Shown piece after piece: positions 1 to 7,977 of a DNA stretch of 64,000 nt (positions within the stretch are counted from its first letter, which is position 1; the number at the start of each line of letters is the position of its first letter). The stretch lies in assembly GCA_964530825.1 (NCBI GenBank), contig CAZHCA010000008.1:106754-170753 (forward strand). Reading direction: 5' to 3'. The notes beneath the pieces are model-generated. The model was not told where the DNA came from. It did no database searches and worked only from the letters and a program-made list of their open reading frames with translations. Source of the DNA: CAZHCA01 sp964530825 (GTDB taxonomy: Bacteria > Bacteroidota > Bacteroidia > Chitinophagales > Saprospiraceae). Position numbers and translations under genes: made by a program.

Positions 1-369
1 AAATATCCGCAAATTTTGCAGGTAAAAAAAACTTTCCTACCGCAATTAACGAACGATTATCCGTATTTAAAGTTTTTTAAAATAGTCGACCTGTCTCAAT
101 TACCATTCCATTACTTAGATCCCCGACACTTTGGCTTGCCGTTCTGCGGCCCGTCCAGTTCAAGTGTAAAGATTCTAGTTTGTATTTTATCTTCATGGAC
201 AGGTAAAATACTGACAGCAACCCGGAGCACTTTTTATCCTGCAGCATGACGAAAGCGCAATGGTTATTACGAAAATTTCGGCCTTAATCATACATTTGTT
301 ATCTGGCTTATAGCGGCTAAAGCCCTGCTGGCAGGTCGTTGCATTCAACAAACAATTAACCCCCTCAGT
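1..369. other. Intergenic region with a promoter-like box
   Basis: I see no convincing gene here; the open frames on both strands have no recognisable domain and unlikely composition. The only element I would note is TACATTTG at 291-298, which matches the Bacteroidota -7 consensus TAnnTTTG and lies 72 bases before the STAS gene. A matching -33 TTTG at the usual distance is not clear. Confidence 0.4.
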
Positions 370-762
370 ATGAAATATACGGTAGATAAGCAAGAAAAAT
401 ATACGGTTCTCCAAATCCAGGAAGAGAACCTAAACGCAGTTCTGGCGCCAGAGCTTAAATCCCTGCTCGTTGTTTTTTCGAATGAAAACGTAACCAACCT
501 CATCCTCGATCTTTCCCAAGTCAAATTTGTCGATTCTTCAGGTCTGAGTGCCATTTTGACAGCTGACCGTATCTGGAAACATTTGGGTATATTTATTCTG
601 ACGGGTATCGAACATCCACACGTGCAGCGGCTCATTCAAATTTCTCAACTGGAAAGCGTCCTCACCATTATTCCTACGGTATCTGAATCGATCGATTATG
701 TATTCATGGAAGAAATCCACCGCGAGCTGGATGGCGATAGCAGCAGTGAGGAGGATGCTTAG
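370..762 (+). CDS. STAS-domain anti-sigma factor antagonist-like protein
   Basis: A 130-residue single-domain STAS protein of the SpoIIAA/anti-anti-sigma type. The central part reads VKFVDSSGLSAIL, with the DSSG motif at residues 55-58; Ser57 sits where SpoIIAA-type proteins are phosphorylated by an anti-sigma kinase. The C-terminal tail after about residue 118 is acidic and serine-rich (DGDSSSEEDA), probably disordered. It stands 33 bases before the ribonuclease Z gene on the same strand, so the two may be co-transcribed, an arrangement I recall as common in Bacteroidota. No partner kinase or sigma factor is encoded nearby, so its target is unknown. The family assignment is firm; the regulatory role is inferred. 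Confidence 0.9.
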   Translation: MKYTVDKQEKYTVLQIQEENLNAVLAPELKSLLVVFSNENVTNLILDLSQVKFVDSSGLSAILTADRIWKHLGIFILTGIEHPHVQRLIQISQLESVLTIIPTVSESIDYVFMEEIHRELDGDSSSEEDA

Positions 763-795
763 AACCTTGCCGGCGCTGGCCGGTTAAAGGAATGT

Positions 796-1752
796 ATGGA
801 TTTTAAACTCACCATACTCGGACACAGCGGAGCCGTTCCGGCCTTTGGAAGGTTTCCTACTGCCCAATTCTTGCAGGTCGGTAAGGAACACATGCTCATC
901 GACTGCGGTGAGGGGGCGCAGATTCGCCTGCGCCAGTACAACTGCCCTTTCGGAAAAATTAATCGGATCTTTATCAGTCATCTGCACGGCGATCATTTTT
1001 TCGGCCTGATTGGTTTGCTGACTTCCTATGCCCTGAGTAATCGCGACCAGCCGCTGGATATCTACAGTCCGCCCGGGTTACAAGGGATGATCGAGGCCCA
1101 GGTGGCACCTGCCGGCGGGCGGTTCGGCTTCCCGATTACTTTTCACGAACTCCGGCCCGAGACGCCGCAGTGTATCGTTGATACGCCCTACTTGCGGGTT
1201 ACGACCCTGCCGCTCGTTCACCGGGTCCCGACCTGCGGTTTCTTATTCGAAGAAAAAGAACGTTTGCCAAATATCATTCCCGAAAAAATAAAGATATACC
1301 AACTTAGTATCGAGCAAATAAAGGCAGCTAAGACCGGGCGAAATGTCCGGTTGGCGGATGGTACCTCGGTAACTGCTGATGAGTTGGTGGTGCCGCCGGC
1401 CCCGCCCCGCCGCTACGCTTATTGTTCGGATACAGCTTACCAGGAAGAACTCATTCCAAGAGTTAAGGGGGTAGACCTCTTGTACCACGAAAGTACATTT
1501 TGTGAGGATGCTGCCGACCGGGCCGCAGAGACCCTACACGCTACGGCGCGTCAGGCGGCTGAAATTGCAAGCAAGGCAGGCGTTGACCGTTTGTTGCTCG
1601 GTCATTTTTCCTCCCGCTATCCCGATCTGTCGGTATTCGAATTCGAGGCCCGGGAAGTATTCCCGACGGCCGAAGCCAGTAGGGAAGGACACACCTACAC
1701 GATTCCTCAGACCAGTCGGGAAGAACGCCTCGCTCGCGAAGTCGGTGAATGA
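796..1752 (+). CDS. rnz: Ribonuclease Z
   Basis: Metallo-beta-lactamase fold endonuclease that removes the 3' trailer from tRNA precursors in the cytoplasm. The family signature is plain: the N-terminal ILGHSGAVPAFGR segment and the zinc motif H62-L-H64-G-D66-H67 in ISHLHGDHFFGL, followed by later His residues (YHESTF, LGHFSSRYP) expected for the second zinc. At 318 residues it is close to the usual 305-310 for the short bacterial form. It follows the STAS gene after 33 bases. The gene is convergent with the Crp/Fnr gene, and the two stop codons are only two bases apart (1752 and 1755), leaving no room for a separate terminator. Confidence 0.96.
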   Translation: MDFKLTILGHSGAVPAFGRFPTAQFLQVGKEHMLIDCGEGAQIRLRQYNCPFGKINRIFISHLHGDHFFGLIGLLTSYALSNRDQPLDIYSPPGLQGMIEAQVAPAGGRFGFPITFHELRPETPQCIVDTPYLRVTTLPLVHRVPTCGFLFEEKERLPNIIPEKIKIYQLSIEQIKAAKTGRNVRLADGTSVTADELVVPPAPPRRYAYCSDTAYQEELIPRVKGVDLLYHESTFCEDAADRAAETLHATARQAAEIASKAGVDRLLLGHFSSRYPDLSVFEFEAREVFPTAEASREGHTYTIPQTSREERLAREVGE

Positions 1753-1754
1753 GG

Positions 1755-2444
1755 TCATGCAAGCTTTGCCAGGTCGCGAATCAAGATGCTGCGGCGATTG
1801 AAATAAATCAGGTTAGATTTGCGCAATTCGTTGAGCACCGAAGTAACGGTTTGCCGCGAAGTACCGGTAATATTGGCAATATCTTGCTGGGTCAGGCTGT
1901 GCTTGATCAGCATTTCGTAACCGATCTTTTTGCCGCGCTGTTGTGCTGATTCGCGCAGGAAATCGATAATGCGCTGACGTGCATCCTTAAAAACGAAAGC
2001 TTCAAGTTTGTGCTCAGTTTTGCGTAGTTTTTCTCCGATGAATTGCAAAAAGCGCAGGGCTAGGGTCCGGTTTTGATTCATGAGTTGCTGCAGATAGGCC
2101 ACCGACAAAGAACACACGGAAGCGCCCTCGTTCATGGTCAGGGCGAAATCACTGCGTTTTTCCTCGCCGGTCAGGCCCAACTCGCCGAAAATCGCGAGCG
2201 GATGCAGAATTTGCTTGATGATTTCTTTATCCTCATCGGCATAGGTCCCGATTTTTATCGAGCCCTTCATGAGTAGGAAAAGCATGTCGGATCGTTGTCC
2301 TTGGTGATAAATGTAGGTTTGCTTTGGGAATTGATGTACGGTCGCTTCGGCGGCTAAGCATTCCAGGTCGACATCATTTAGCACATCGAAAAGCGGTAGG
2401 CTGCGCAAGAACGGAATGATTTCGTTCCCTTTTTTGTGTTTCAT
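1755..2444 (-). CDS. Crp/Fnr family transcriptional regulator
   Basis: A 229-residue cyclic-nucleotide-binding-fold regulator. Residues about 12-130 form the effector beta-roll (FGELGL stands where CAP has its phosphate-binding cassette, but the RxAT-type residues are not conserved, so cAMP binding is doubtful). A dimerisation helix follows, then a winged helix-turn-helix around residues 175-215 with LTQQDIANITGTSRQTVTS; SRQTVTS is the recognition helix. No N-terminal cysteine cluster is present, so it is not an Fe-S oxygen sensor like FNR. A palindrome TATAAC-N4-GTTATA lies about 60 bases before its start codon and could be an autoregulatory site. The regulon cannot be told from the sequence. 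Confidence 0.92.
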   Translation of the reverse strand: MKHKKGNEIIPFLRSLPLFDVLNDVDLECLAAEATVHQFPKQTYIYHQGQRSDMLFLLMKGSIKIGTYADEDKEIIKQILHPLAIFGELGLTGEEKRSDFALTMNEGASVCSLSVAYLQQLMNQNRTLALRFLQFIGEKLRKTEHKLEAFVFKDARQRIIDFLRESAQQRGKKIGYEMLIKHSLTQQDIANITGTSRQTVTSVLNELRKSNLIYFNRRSILIRDLAKLA

Positions 2445-2502
2445 GAGTACGCGATTTTTGGGTGGTTAGGGGCCGGCGGCGGGATATCCGGCAACCGGCG
2501 AC

Positions 2503-2518
2503 TATAACTTAGGTTATA
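2503..2518. promoter_or_regulatory. FNR-spaced palindrome, candidate operator
   Basis: A perfect inverted repeat, TATAAC-TTAG-GTTATA, lies between the divergent Crp/Fnr regulator and dinB genes. Arms of five to six bases with a four-base centre are the spacing used by Crp/Fnr-family dimers (FNR uses TTGAT-N4-ATCAA). Its place 59-74 bases before the regulator's start fits an operator for autoregulation and perhaps for dinB. Assignment is by position and symmetry only. Confidence 0.45.
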
Positions 2519-2677
2519 ATAGGTGACGCTTTAATCGTGTAGCGACTTTTACCACGTCAGCAATACAAAAGTGTTAGAATCGTCCGGAGGAAGAAAGAAC
2601 GTTTTGCAGCCAATGTCTTTTAATGAAAAGGAATTTATCGGGTGTAAAGTGTTGTTTTGTAGTGTTTTATATTTCTT

Positions 2678-3769
2678 ATGTTCAAAAAAATGTCGACAAG
2701 GCGTAAAATTATTCACGTAGACATGGATGCTTTTTTCGCGTCGGTAGAGCAACGCGACCGACCGGAGTTGAAGGCGCGCCCTATCGCCGTGGGCGGCAGC
2801 AACCGGCGGGGGGTGGTAGCGTCGGCCAGCTACGAGGCACGCCGCTACGGGGTGCGGTCGGCAATGCCCAGTGTGACCGCCAAGCGGTTATGCCCGGATT
2901 TGATCTTCGTGAAAGCACGCTTCGAGGTGTACCGAGAGGTGTCGCAGCAGATTCGCAGAATCTTTTACGATTATACCGATCTGGTCGAGCCTTTGTCGCT
3001 GGATGAGGCATACCTTGATGTGACCGAAAACAAGAGAGGACTGCGCTCGGCCATGTTTATTGCCGAACGCATTCGGGAAGCCATCAATGAGCGCACCCAA
3101 CTCACGGCATCGGCGGGCGTTTCTTTCAATAAGTTTCTAGCAAAAATTGCCAGCGATATCAATAAGCCGGACGGCATGAAAGCTATTTTGCCTGGGGAGG
3201 CCCTGGATTTTCTTGCCGAGCTGCCCATCGAGCGTTTCCACGGCATTGGTAAAGTGACTGCCCGGAAAATGAAGCAACTGGGCATTCACCGGGGTGCGGA
3301 TCTGCGGGCGTGGACCGAGATCGACCTGGTGCGCCGGTTTGGAAAGGTCGGTCGCTACTACTACCGCATCGTTAGAGCCGACGACGAGCGGCCGGTAAAT
3401 CCGAACCGGATCCGCAAGTCCATTGGTGCCGAGCGCACCTTTACAGAGGATTTAAATGCATTAGCCGCTATGCAGGAGCGGCTGACTGACATTGCCGGAA
3501 AAGTGTTTGATTACTGTCAAAAACATCAAAACTTCGGGCGTACCGTCACCCTAAAAGTCAAAACCACGGCGTTTAAAACCCATACGCGTTCGCGTACATT
3601 TCAGCGGGAGGTGCGCCGCCGGGAGGATTTGCTACAAATCGCAGCACAATTATTGCAAGAACAGGTTGCCGAATTGGATCAGCCCATACGCCTGCTGGGG
3701 GTGAGCGTATCCAACTTGATGCTGGAGCATCCTGGCGAAGGGATCCAATTGGAGTTGGAACTGGAATAA
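2678..3769 (+). CDS. dinB: DNA polymerase IV (Y-family translesion polymerase)
   Basis: Error-prone polymerase that copies past damaged bases. The palm signature IIHVDMDAFFASVEQ is at the N-terminus, and SLDEAYLDVTE holds the catalytic Asp-Glu pair. Little-finger domain sequence follows, with a helix-hairpin-helix-like GIGKVTARKMKQLG around residue 190. The C-terminus EGIQLELELE resembles a beta-clamp-binding tail (QLELEL). At 363 residues it is of normal length. Two ATGs compete: 2678, and 2690 (MSTRRKIIHVDMD), which brings the conserved palm motif closer to the start; I cannot separate them. It is divergent from the Crp/Fnr gene and may share its regulatory region. No LexA box was recognised. 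Confidence 0.96.
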   Translation: MFKKMSTRRKIIHVDMDAFFASVEQRDRPELKARPIAVGGSNRRGVVASASYEARRYGVRSAMPSVTAKRLCPDLIFVKARFEVYREVSQQIRRIFYDYTDLVEPLSLDEAYLDVTENKRGLRSAMFIAERIREAINERTQLTASAGVSFNKFLAKIASDINKPDGMKAILPGEALDFLAELPIERFHGIGKVTARKMKQLGIHRGADLRAWTEIDLVRRFGKVGRYYYRIVRADDERPVNPNRIRKSIGAERTFTEDLNALAAMQERLTDIAGKVFDYCQKHQNFGRTVTLKVKTTAFKTHTRSRTFQREVRRREDLLQIAAQLLQEQVAELDQPIRLLGVSVSNLMLEHPGEGIQLELELE

Positions 3770-3778
3770 TCGAACCTT

Positions 3779-4480
3779 ATGAATCTATTGATTTTCGATA
3801 TCGACGGGACCTTAGTGCATTCCGACCGGCGCGACAGCCATTGCTTTGCGCGCGCCTACGAATCAGTCTTCGGGCATCCCTTCCCCACCTTGGATTGGCA
3901 TCAGTTCTTTCACGTAACGGATACCATATTACTGGAGACTGCCCTGCAACAGCACACGGGAAGGCCACCGCAAATCGGCGAAGTGCAGCGACTACACGAA
4001 CGATACCTGGAAGACTTGCGGGCAGTGCGGCTCTCGGAGCCCCACTGCTTCCAGGAGGTGCCCGGGGCGCGAGCGTTTTTTGACAGTGTGCGTGCCGACC
4101 CCAAATTCGAGGTGGTCGTGGCTACGGGCGGCTGGCGCGCGCCCGCGCACATCAAACTGGAACACATCGGTATCGCCTGCGAGGATCTAATCATCGTCGG
4201 CGCCGACGGTAAACGCACCAGAGAAGATATCCTGCTGGATGCCATCGACCGGGCCTGGCCGCGAAACCAAATTGTAGAGCAGGTGGTTTATATCGGTGAT
4301 GCTCGTTGGGATGTTCGTACCACTCATCACCTAGGTATTGGCTTTGTAGGTATGCGACACCGGGGCGATACGGAAGTTCTAAAAGCCCTCGGCGCTGCTC
4401 ACGTGTTTTCCAATTATCAGGAGCCGGAAAAAGTTCGGGCGGCTATCCACCAGGCGCAGCCGCCGGTGTTTCAATCCTGA
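3779..4480 (+). CDS. HAD-superfamily hydrolase
   Basis: A 233-residue haloacid dehalogenase-fold phosphatase. Motif I is FDIDGTLVHSD (nucleophile Asp7, acid/base Asp9); motif II is VVVATGGW; the motif III lysine is probably in the helix near IKLEHIG; motif IV is VVYIGDARWD with the metal-binding Asp. The helical cap sits between motifs I and II. It starts nine bases after dinB ends, so they are probably translated from one message. The substrate cannot be read from the sequence: phosphoglycolate-type phosphatases have similar caps, but the GDARWDVRTTHHLGIGFVG segment is not the classic Gph form. Confidence 0.88.
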   Translation: MNLLIFDIDGTLVHSDRRDSHCFARAYESVFGHPFPTLDWHQFFHVTDTILLETALQQHTGRPPQIGEVQRLHERYLEDLRAVRLSEPHCFQEVPGARAFFDSVRADPKFEVVVATGGWRAPAHIKLEHIGIACEDLIIVGADGKRTREDILLDAIDRAWPRNQIVEQVVYIGDARWDVRTTHHLGIGFVGMRHRGDTEVLKALGAAHVFSNYQEPEKVRAAIHQAQPPVFQS

Positions 4481-4523
4481 CAAGCATATGATTATTGAAC
4501 TTTTTGAAAAAAATGAAAATTCA

Positions 4524-4586
4524 TACTTTTGCTAGAGCAAACATCAAAGGCATGCTTGCATAGGTGCTCCAAAGCCTTTATATTTG
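4524..4586 (+). promoter_or_regulatory. Promoter elements upstream of tRNA-Lys
   Basis: TATATTTG at 4579-4586 matches the Bacteroidota -7 consensus TAnnTTTG exactly, and TTG at 4556-4558 stands 20 bases before it as the -33 element. The tRNA starts 22 bases downstream. A second match, TACTTTTG at 4524-4531, has TTTG at 4503-4506 seventeen bases ahead and may be a second, weaker promoter. Confidence 0.65.
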
Positions 4587-4608
4587 CAACGCCTTTTTGA
4601 AAAGGTAA

Positions 4609-4681
4609 GATTCCGTAGCTCAGCTGGTAGAGCACTTGACTTTTAATCAAGGGGTCCTGGGTTCGAACCCCAGCGGAATCA
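4609..4681 (+). tRNA. tRNA-Lys (anticodon TTT)
   Basis: A complete cloverleaf can be folded. The acceptor stem GATTCCG (4609-4615) pairs with CGGAATC (4674-4680), with discriminator A at 4681. The D arm has GCTCAGCTGGTAGAGC. The anticodon stem CTTGA/TCAAG encloses the loop CTTTTAA with anticodon TTT at 4642-4644. The T arm has GGTTCGAACCCC. No CCA is encoded; the next bases are CGA, so CCA must be added after transcription. It stands alone, with its own promoter-like boxes before it and a hairpin with a T tract after it. Confidence 0.97.
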
Positions 4682-4685
4682 CGAA

Positions 4686-4716
4686 GAAGGGTTGGTATTA
4701 CACCAGCCCTTTTTTC
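4686..4716. terminator. Intrinsic terminator after tRNA-Lys
   Basis: AAGGGTTGGT and ACCAGCCCTT form a ten-pair stem with one G-U pair, followed by TTTTTCTTTT. It sits directly behind the tRNA. It also lies just beyond the 3' end of the minus-strand thioredoxin-like gene, and the A-rich bases before the stem would give that transcript a short U run, so it may act in both directions. Confidence 0.8.
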
Positions 4717-4738
4717 TTTTCGCCATCCTGTTACCGAC

Positions 4739-6139
4739 TTACCTTTCCAACTGATCGCGCATGATTATCTCGATTACCTGGTTGACCTTTAAATTTTTGG
4801 CAATGATTTTTCGCTCCGGATTGAGCAGGTATAGCTCCGGGGTAAAGTCTACGTAATATTTAGCGTAAATGGACTTATTGGAGGGGTCAAAGACATTGAT
4901 CCAGTCCATTTGATTTTTTGTGATATAGTCTTTCCACTCCGCTTCATTAGTATCGATAGCGATGGCGAAGACTTCTACGCCGCGGTCTTTCCACTCCCGG
5001 TACAACTTTACCAGTTTGGGCGTTTGTTCTTGGCAATGCTCGCACTGGGGATTATAGAGGTAAACAATTACGTAGTTGGCATCAATTTCATCGATAGAGT
5101 GCAGGACGCCATTTGGGCCGGGCGCCTCCACATTGGGGGCTTGTTGGCCGACCAGGCTGTTCCCCATTTCGTAAGCGCGGCGCTGCAGGCCGTAAATTTG
5201 TGTGGAATCGGCCCAGAAGGCGCGCTCATGAGTGAAGTAGTTTCGGATCATATGAACAACAACTGCCTCGGCATCCATGAGGGTCGTTTTACCAGGTTCG
5301 TATTGGAGGGCGATCCAGTTGGTGATAAATTTATAGTATTCGGGGTAGTCCAAGACCTGATGTATAAGGGCATCGGCCGACAGCTTGATGGAATCGGCAG
5401 CCTGGGGTGTTAGTTCCAGCATGTAGCGCTTCAGTTTGTTGTGAATAACCGGCGTGCGCAGCAAGCGCTCGTCGGAAAAATCGACGCCATTCCAGAATTC
5501 ATTTCGGTAGGCAACGACTTGGGCGGCCTGGTTGGGGGTGCCGTCGGGGTTGCGAATGTCGCGCACCTGTGGGTTTTGCCCGGCCTGTTTAAATGCAGTA
5601 AAAAATGCGTCGGGATGTTCGTCGAAAAGTTGTTGAAGGTGTTGGCGGCGTTCCGCAAGCAGGTCAGTCCGTTGGGCGAGCTGCCGGTCGTCGGTGCCCT
5701 GGCTTACGGGTTGGTAACGCTGCTGCCACGCTTGTTCGAAGCGCAGGTTTTTGTAGAGTAACTCATTTTCGATGCTACCGGATACCTTCATATGCCCCAC
5801 CAAATCATCATATTGGGTAGCCAGCTCGAAAGATTGGTCTTCGGTAACCAGGATTTGTAAAAATTGGTTGCCTGGCAGAGCCAGGTAAAGCAGGCCAGCG
5901 GGATAGGCGGAATCCCTTTGAATTATAATTTCACCCCCGCCCGCAATAGCAAAGGAGTCGAGCCGGAAATTTTGATCGCCGTAAGTCCCGATCAGGTAGG
6001 CAGTACCGGCGGGTGCCCCGTCGATGGTAATCTCGATAGCTGCCGATTCGGCAGGGCCCGTTGCCGGATGGTTACCCCGGTTAGGGTTGTTACAACACAG
6101 CAAGAGTAGGGTAAGTCCAAAGAAAACGAGGTGGCGCAT
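4739..6139 (-). CDS. TlpA/ResA-like thioredoxin-fold lipoprotein
   Basis: A 466-residue predicted lipoprotein: the start MRHLVFFGLTLLLLCC gives a lipobox-type cysteine at 15 or 16. The N-terminal part (about 35-120) has the look of a DUF4369-like beta domain (AAIEITIDGAPAGTAYLIGTY). The middle is helical and resembles the DUF5106 region. The C-terminal third is a thioredoxin fold with redox motif C366-E-H-C369 in YLYNPQCEHCQEQTPKLV and the cis-Pro loop near VDFTPELYLL. Such Bacteroidota proteins are membrane-anchored thiol-disulphide oxidoreductases facing the periplasm; substrates are not known. It ends four bases before the YebC-family stop-start junction, in one minus-strand unit with that gene. 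Confidence 0.88.
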   Translation of the reverse strand: MRHLVFFGLTLLLLCCNNPNRGNHPATGPAESAAIEITIDGAPAGTAYLIGTYGDQNFRLDSFAIAGGGEIIIQRDSAYPAGLLYLALPGNQFLQILVTEDQSFELATQYDDLVGHMKVSGSIENELLYKNLRFEQAWQQRYQPVSQGTDDRQLAQRTDLLAERRQHLQQLFDEHPDAFFTAFKQAGQNPQVRDIRNPDGTPNQAAQVVAYRNEFWNGVDFSDERLLRTPVIHNKLKRYMLELTPQAADSIKLSADALIHQVLDYPEYYKFITNWIALQYEPGKTTLMDAEAVVVHMIRNYFTHERAFWADSTQIYGLQRRAYEMGNSLVGQQAPNVEAPGPNGVLHSIDEIDANYVIVYLYNPQCEHCQEQTPKLVKLYREWKDRGVEVFAIAIDTNEAEWKDYITKNQMDWINVFDPSNKSIYAKYYVDFTPELYLLNPERKIIAKNLKVNQVIEIIMRDQLER

Positions 6140-6143
6140 GGCT

Positions 6144-6860
6144 TTATTCGTTCATATCCATGTTGTGGAATACGTTGACGACATCTTCGTCGTCTTCCAT
6201 TTTTTCGAGTAGCTTGATGACTTCTTCCGCTTGCTCGTCGCTCAGTGCTTGGTAGTGACTCGGCACCCGCACCGATCCGGATTCCTTAATTTCCAAGTTC
6301 AGCCCATCAATGGCCTTCTGCAGGGAACCGAAGTCTTCGAAAGCGCCTTCCAGGATAATTTGCTCATCTTCTTCCCGGATACTATCCAAGCCGGCATCGA
6401 TTAATTCCAGCTCCAAATCCTCCAGGTCCTGTGCGGGCGGATCGATCTTAAATTGCGCTCGGCGTGCAAACATGTAGTCGACCGAACCGGATACGCCCAG
6501 GCTGCCACCGTATTTGGAGAAGATATGGCGCACGCTGGCAACGGTCCGGGTAGGGTTATCGGTTGCGGTTTCGACCATGACTGCCACGCCGTGGGGGGCG
6601 TAGCCTTCGTAGACCAACTCCTCGTAATTTTCAGCATCCTTGGACGAGGCCTTTTTGATGGCGTTTTCGATGTTGGTTTTGGGCATGTTGGCCGCTTTTG
6701 CATTCTGGATGGCCGAGCGCAATCGAGGATTGTATTCCGGATCGGGGCCGCCCTCTTTTACGGCGATGGAGATTTCCCGCCCGATGCGGGTGAAGGTCTT
6801 GGCCATGTTGGCCCAACGCTTAAACTTTCTCTCTTTTCGAAATTCAAATGCGCGTCCCAT
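6144..6860 (-). CDS. YebC/PmpR (TACO1) family protein
   Basis: I place the start at the internal ATG giving MGRAFEFRKERKFKRWANMAK, because the family begins with MGRxxE/xxWxNIK-like sequence; the ten residues upstream of it are unlike the family. This gives 238 residues, the usual length. Other family marks are TRIGREISIAVKEGG, a segment reading NMPKTNIENAIKKA, YEGYAPHGVAVMVE and ASVRHIFSKYGGSLG. Members have been described as DNA-binding regulators and, in work on TACO1 and bacterial relatives, as ribosome-associated factors that ease translation of difficult motifs, so the role here is best left open. It lies directly upstream of the thioredoxin-like lipoprotein gene in the same operon. Confidence 0.95.
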   Translation of the reverse strand: MGRAFEFRKERKFKRWANMAKTFTRIGREISIAVKEGGPDPEYNPRLRSAIQNAKAANMPKTNIENAIKKASSKDAENYEELVYEGYAPHGVAVMVETATDNPTRTVASVRHIFSKYGGSLGVSGSVDYMFARRAQFKIDPPAQDLEDLELELIDAGLDSIREEDEQIILEGAFEDFGSLQKAIDGLNLEIKESGSVRVPSHYQALSDEQAEEVIKLLEKMEDDEDVVNVFHNMDMNE

Positions 6861-7093
6861 GAGTTGTTCTGTTTTCTTTACGGTCTGCAAAAATAAGCGT
6901 TTGCACCGGTTAAATCAAAGGTGGGTTCCCATACCTTCTTTGCATGCCTTTGACTTTGGGCGGTCTGCAATAGATCCGCCTACTGCTGCGGTTTGTATTG
7001 GCGTGAGTGGGCAGGCCGCGTTTCAGCAACCTTATCTTTTCACTCAACAAAACAGCCTGCAAATTTTTTATGGTTAGTAAGTAAATACTGACC

Positions 7094-7885
7094 ATGTACG
7101 CAGCCCTCATTCTTTCCGGAGGCGGTGCCCGAGGCGCCTACCAGTACGGAATGCTACAGCGTTTTCACGAAGCAGGTGCTTTCCATCAATTGCAATGGCT
7201 TGCCGGCACTTCAATTGGTGCTATCAATGCCGCGCTATTGATTATGGACCTCCAACGTGGTAAAGGGTTGGACACGCTTCGTTCCTTTTGGTTGGATGCC
7301 GATCTGTCTCATCTGTTCTCAGTCATTGATGCTCCGCGCAAAGCCATGACCGCTTCCGATTATTGGGCCATATTGCAGGACGCACTGCGGCACCGCCGAT
7401 TGCGGATTACCCCTTTCAAGGAACGGGTGCGGGAGTTGGTTTGCGAGCCGACGATCCGGTCGAGCGGTTTCCAGTTCGCGATAAAAGTTTACAATCTGGA
7501 CCGGCGCCGCGGCGAAACTTGGTTCTTAGAGGATATTCCGGAGGGTCAACTGGCGGAGTATCTGCTCGCCAGTGCGAGTTTTCCGGTGTTCGGTCCGCAC
7601 CACATCCTAGGACAGCGCTATCTCGATGGCGGTATCGCTGCCAATTTACCATTGGATATCCTCGACCGGGCTTCGGGCCCGGCCCTGGCGGTCGATGTAG
7701 CATCATTTATGCGCTATCAGCTCCAACAGATTCGCCTGGAGCGGAAGTACCGCGATCGACTTACCCTCATTCGTCCTTCCCGGTCGATTCCTTCCCCGGC
7801 CCATTTATCGGAAGAAGGCTTTAACAACATGATCCGGCAAGGCGAACAGGATGGTCACCGGGCCTTAGTCACACCGATTGGTTAG
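7094..7885 (+). CDS. Patatin-like phospholipase
   Basis: A 263-residue patatin-fold serine lipid hydrolase. The oxyanion loop is GGGARG (residues 9-14), the nucleophile elbow is G38-T-S40-I-G42, and the dyad aspartate is Asp178 in YLDGGIAANLP. These are the complete catalytic set, so the enzyme should be active on acyl esters, probably of membrane lipids. No signal peptide is present, so it is likely cytoplasmic or on the inner face of the membrane. The gene is divergent from the YebC-family gene, with 233 bases between the two starts, and is not clearly coupled to the S9 peptidase gene that follows after 92 bases. Confidence 0.93.
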   Translation: MYAALILSGGGARGAYQYGMLQRFHEAGAFHQLQWLAGTSIGAINAALLIMDLQRGKGLDTLRSFWLDADLSHLFSVIDAPRKAMTASDYWAILQDALRHRRLRITPFKERVRELVCEPTIRSSGFQFAIKVYNLDRRRGETWFLEDIPEGQLAEYLLASASFPVFGPHHILGQRYLDGGIAANLPLDILDRASGPALAVDVASFMRYQLQQIRLERKYRDRLTLIRPSRSIPSPAHLSEEGFNNMIRQGEQDGHRALVTPIG

Positions 7886-7977
7886 GCCTTGGCCTACCTG
7901 CATACCATTTACCTATACAAGTTGCGGGGATTTTACTATTTTCAAAATTCCATCCTTTCACCTTATAATCCGGAAAT

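Noticed and set aside
16..249. 77-codon plus-strand frame at the window start
   Set aside because: No domain, odd composition, no promoter or neighbour context; most likely chance.
6915..6953. Inverted repeat TCAAAGG...CCTTTGA between the YebC-family and patatin genes
   Set aside because: The 25-base loop and seven-base arms are not clearly above chance, and the site fits no known operator.
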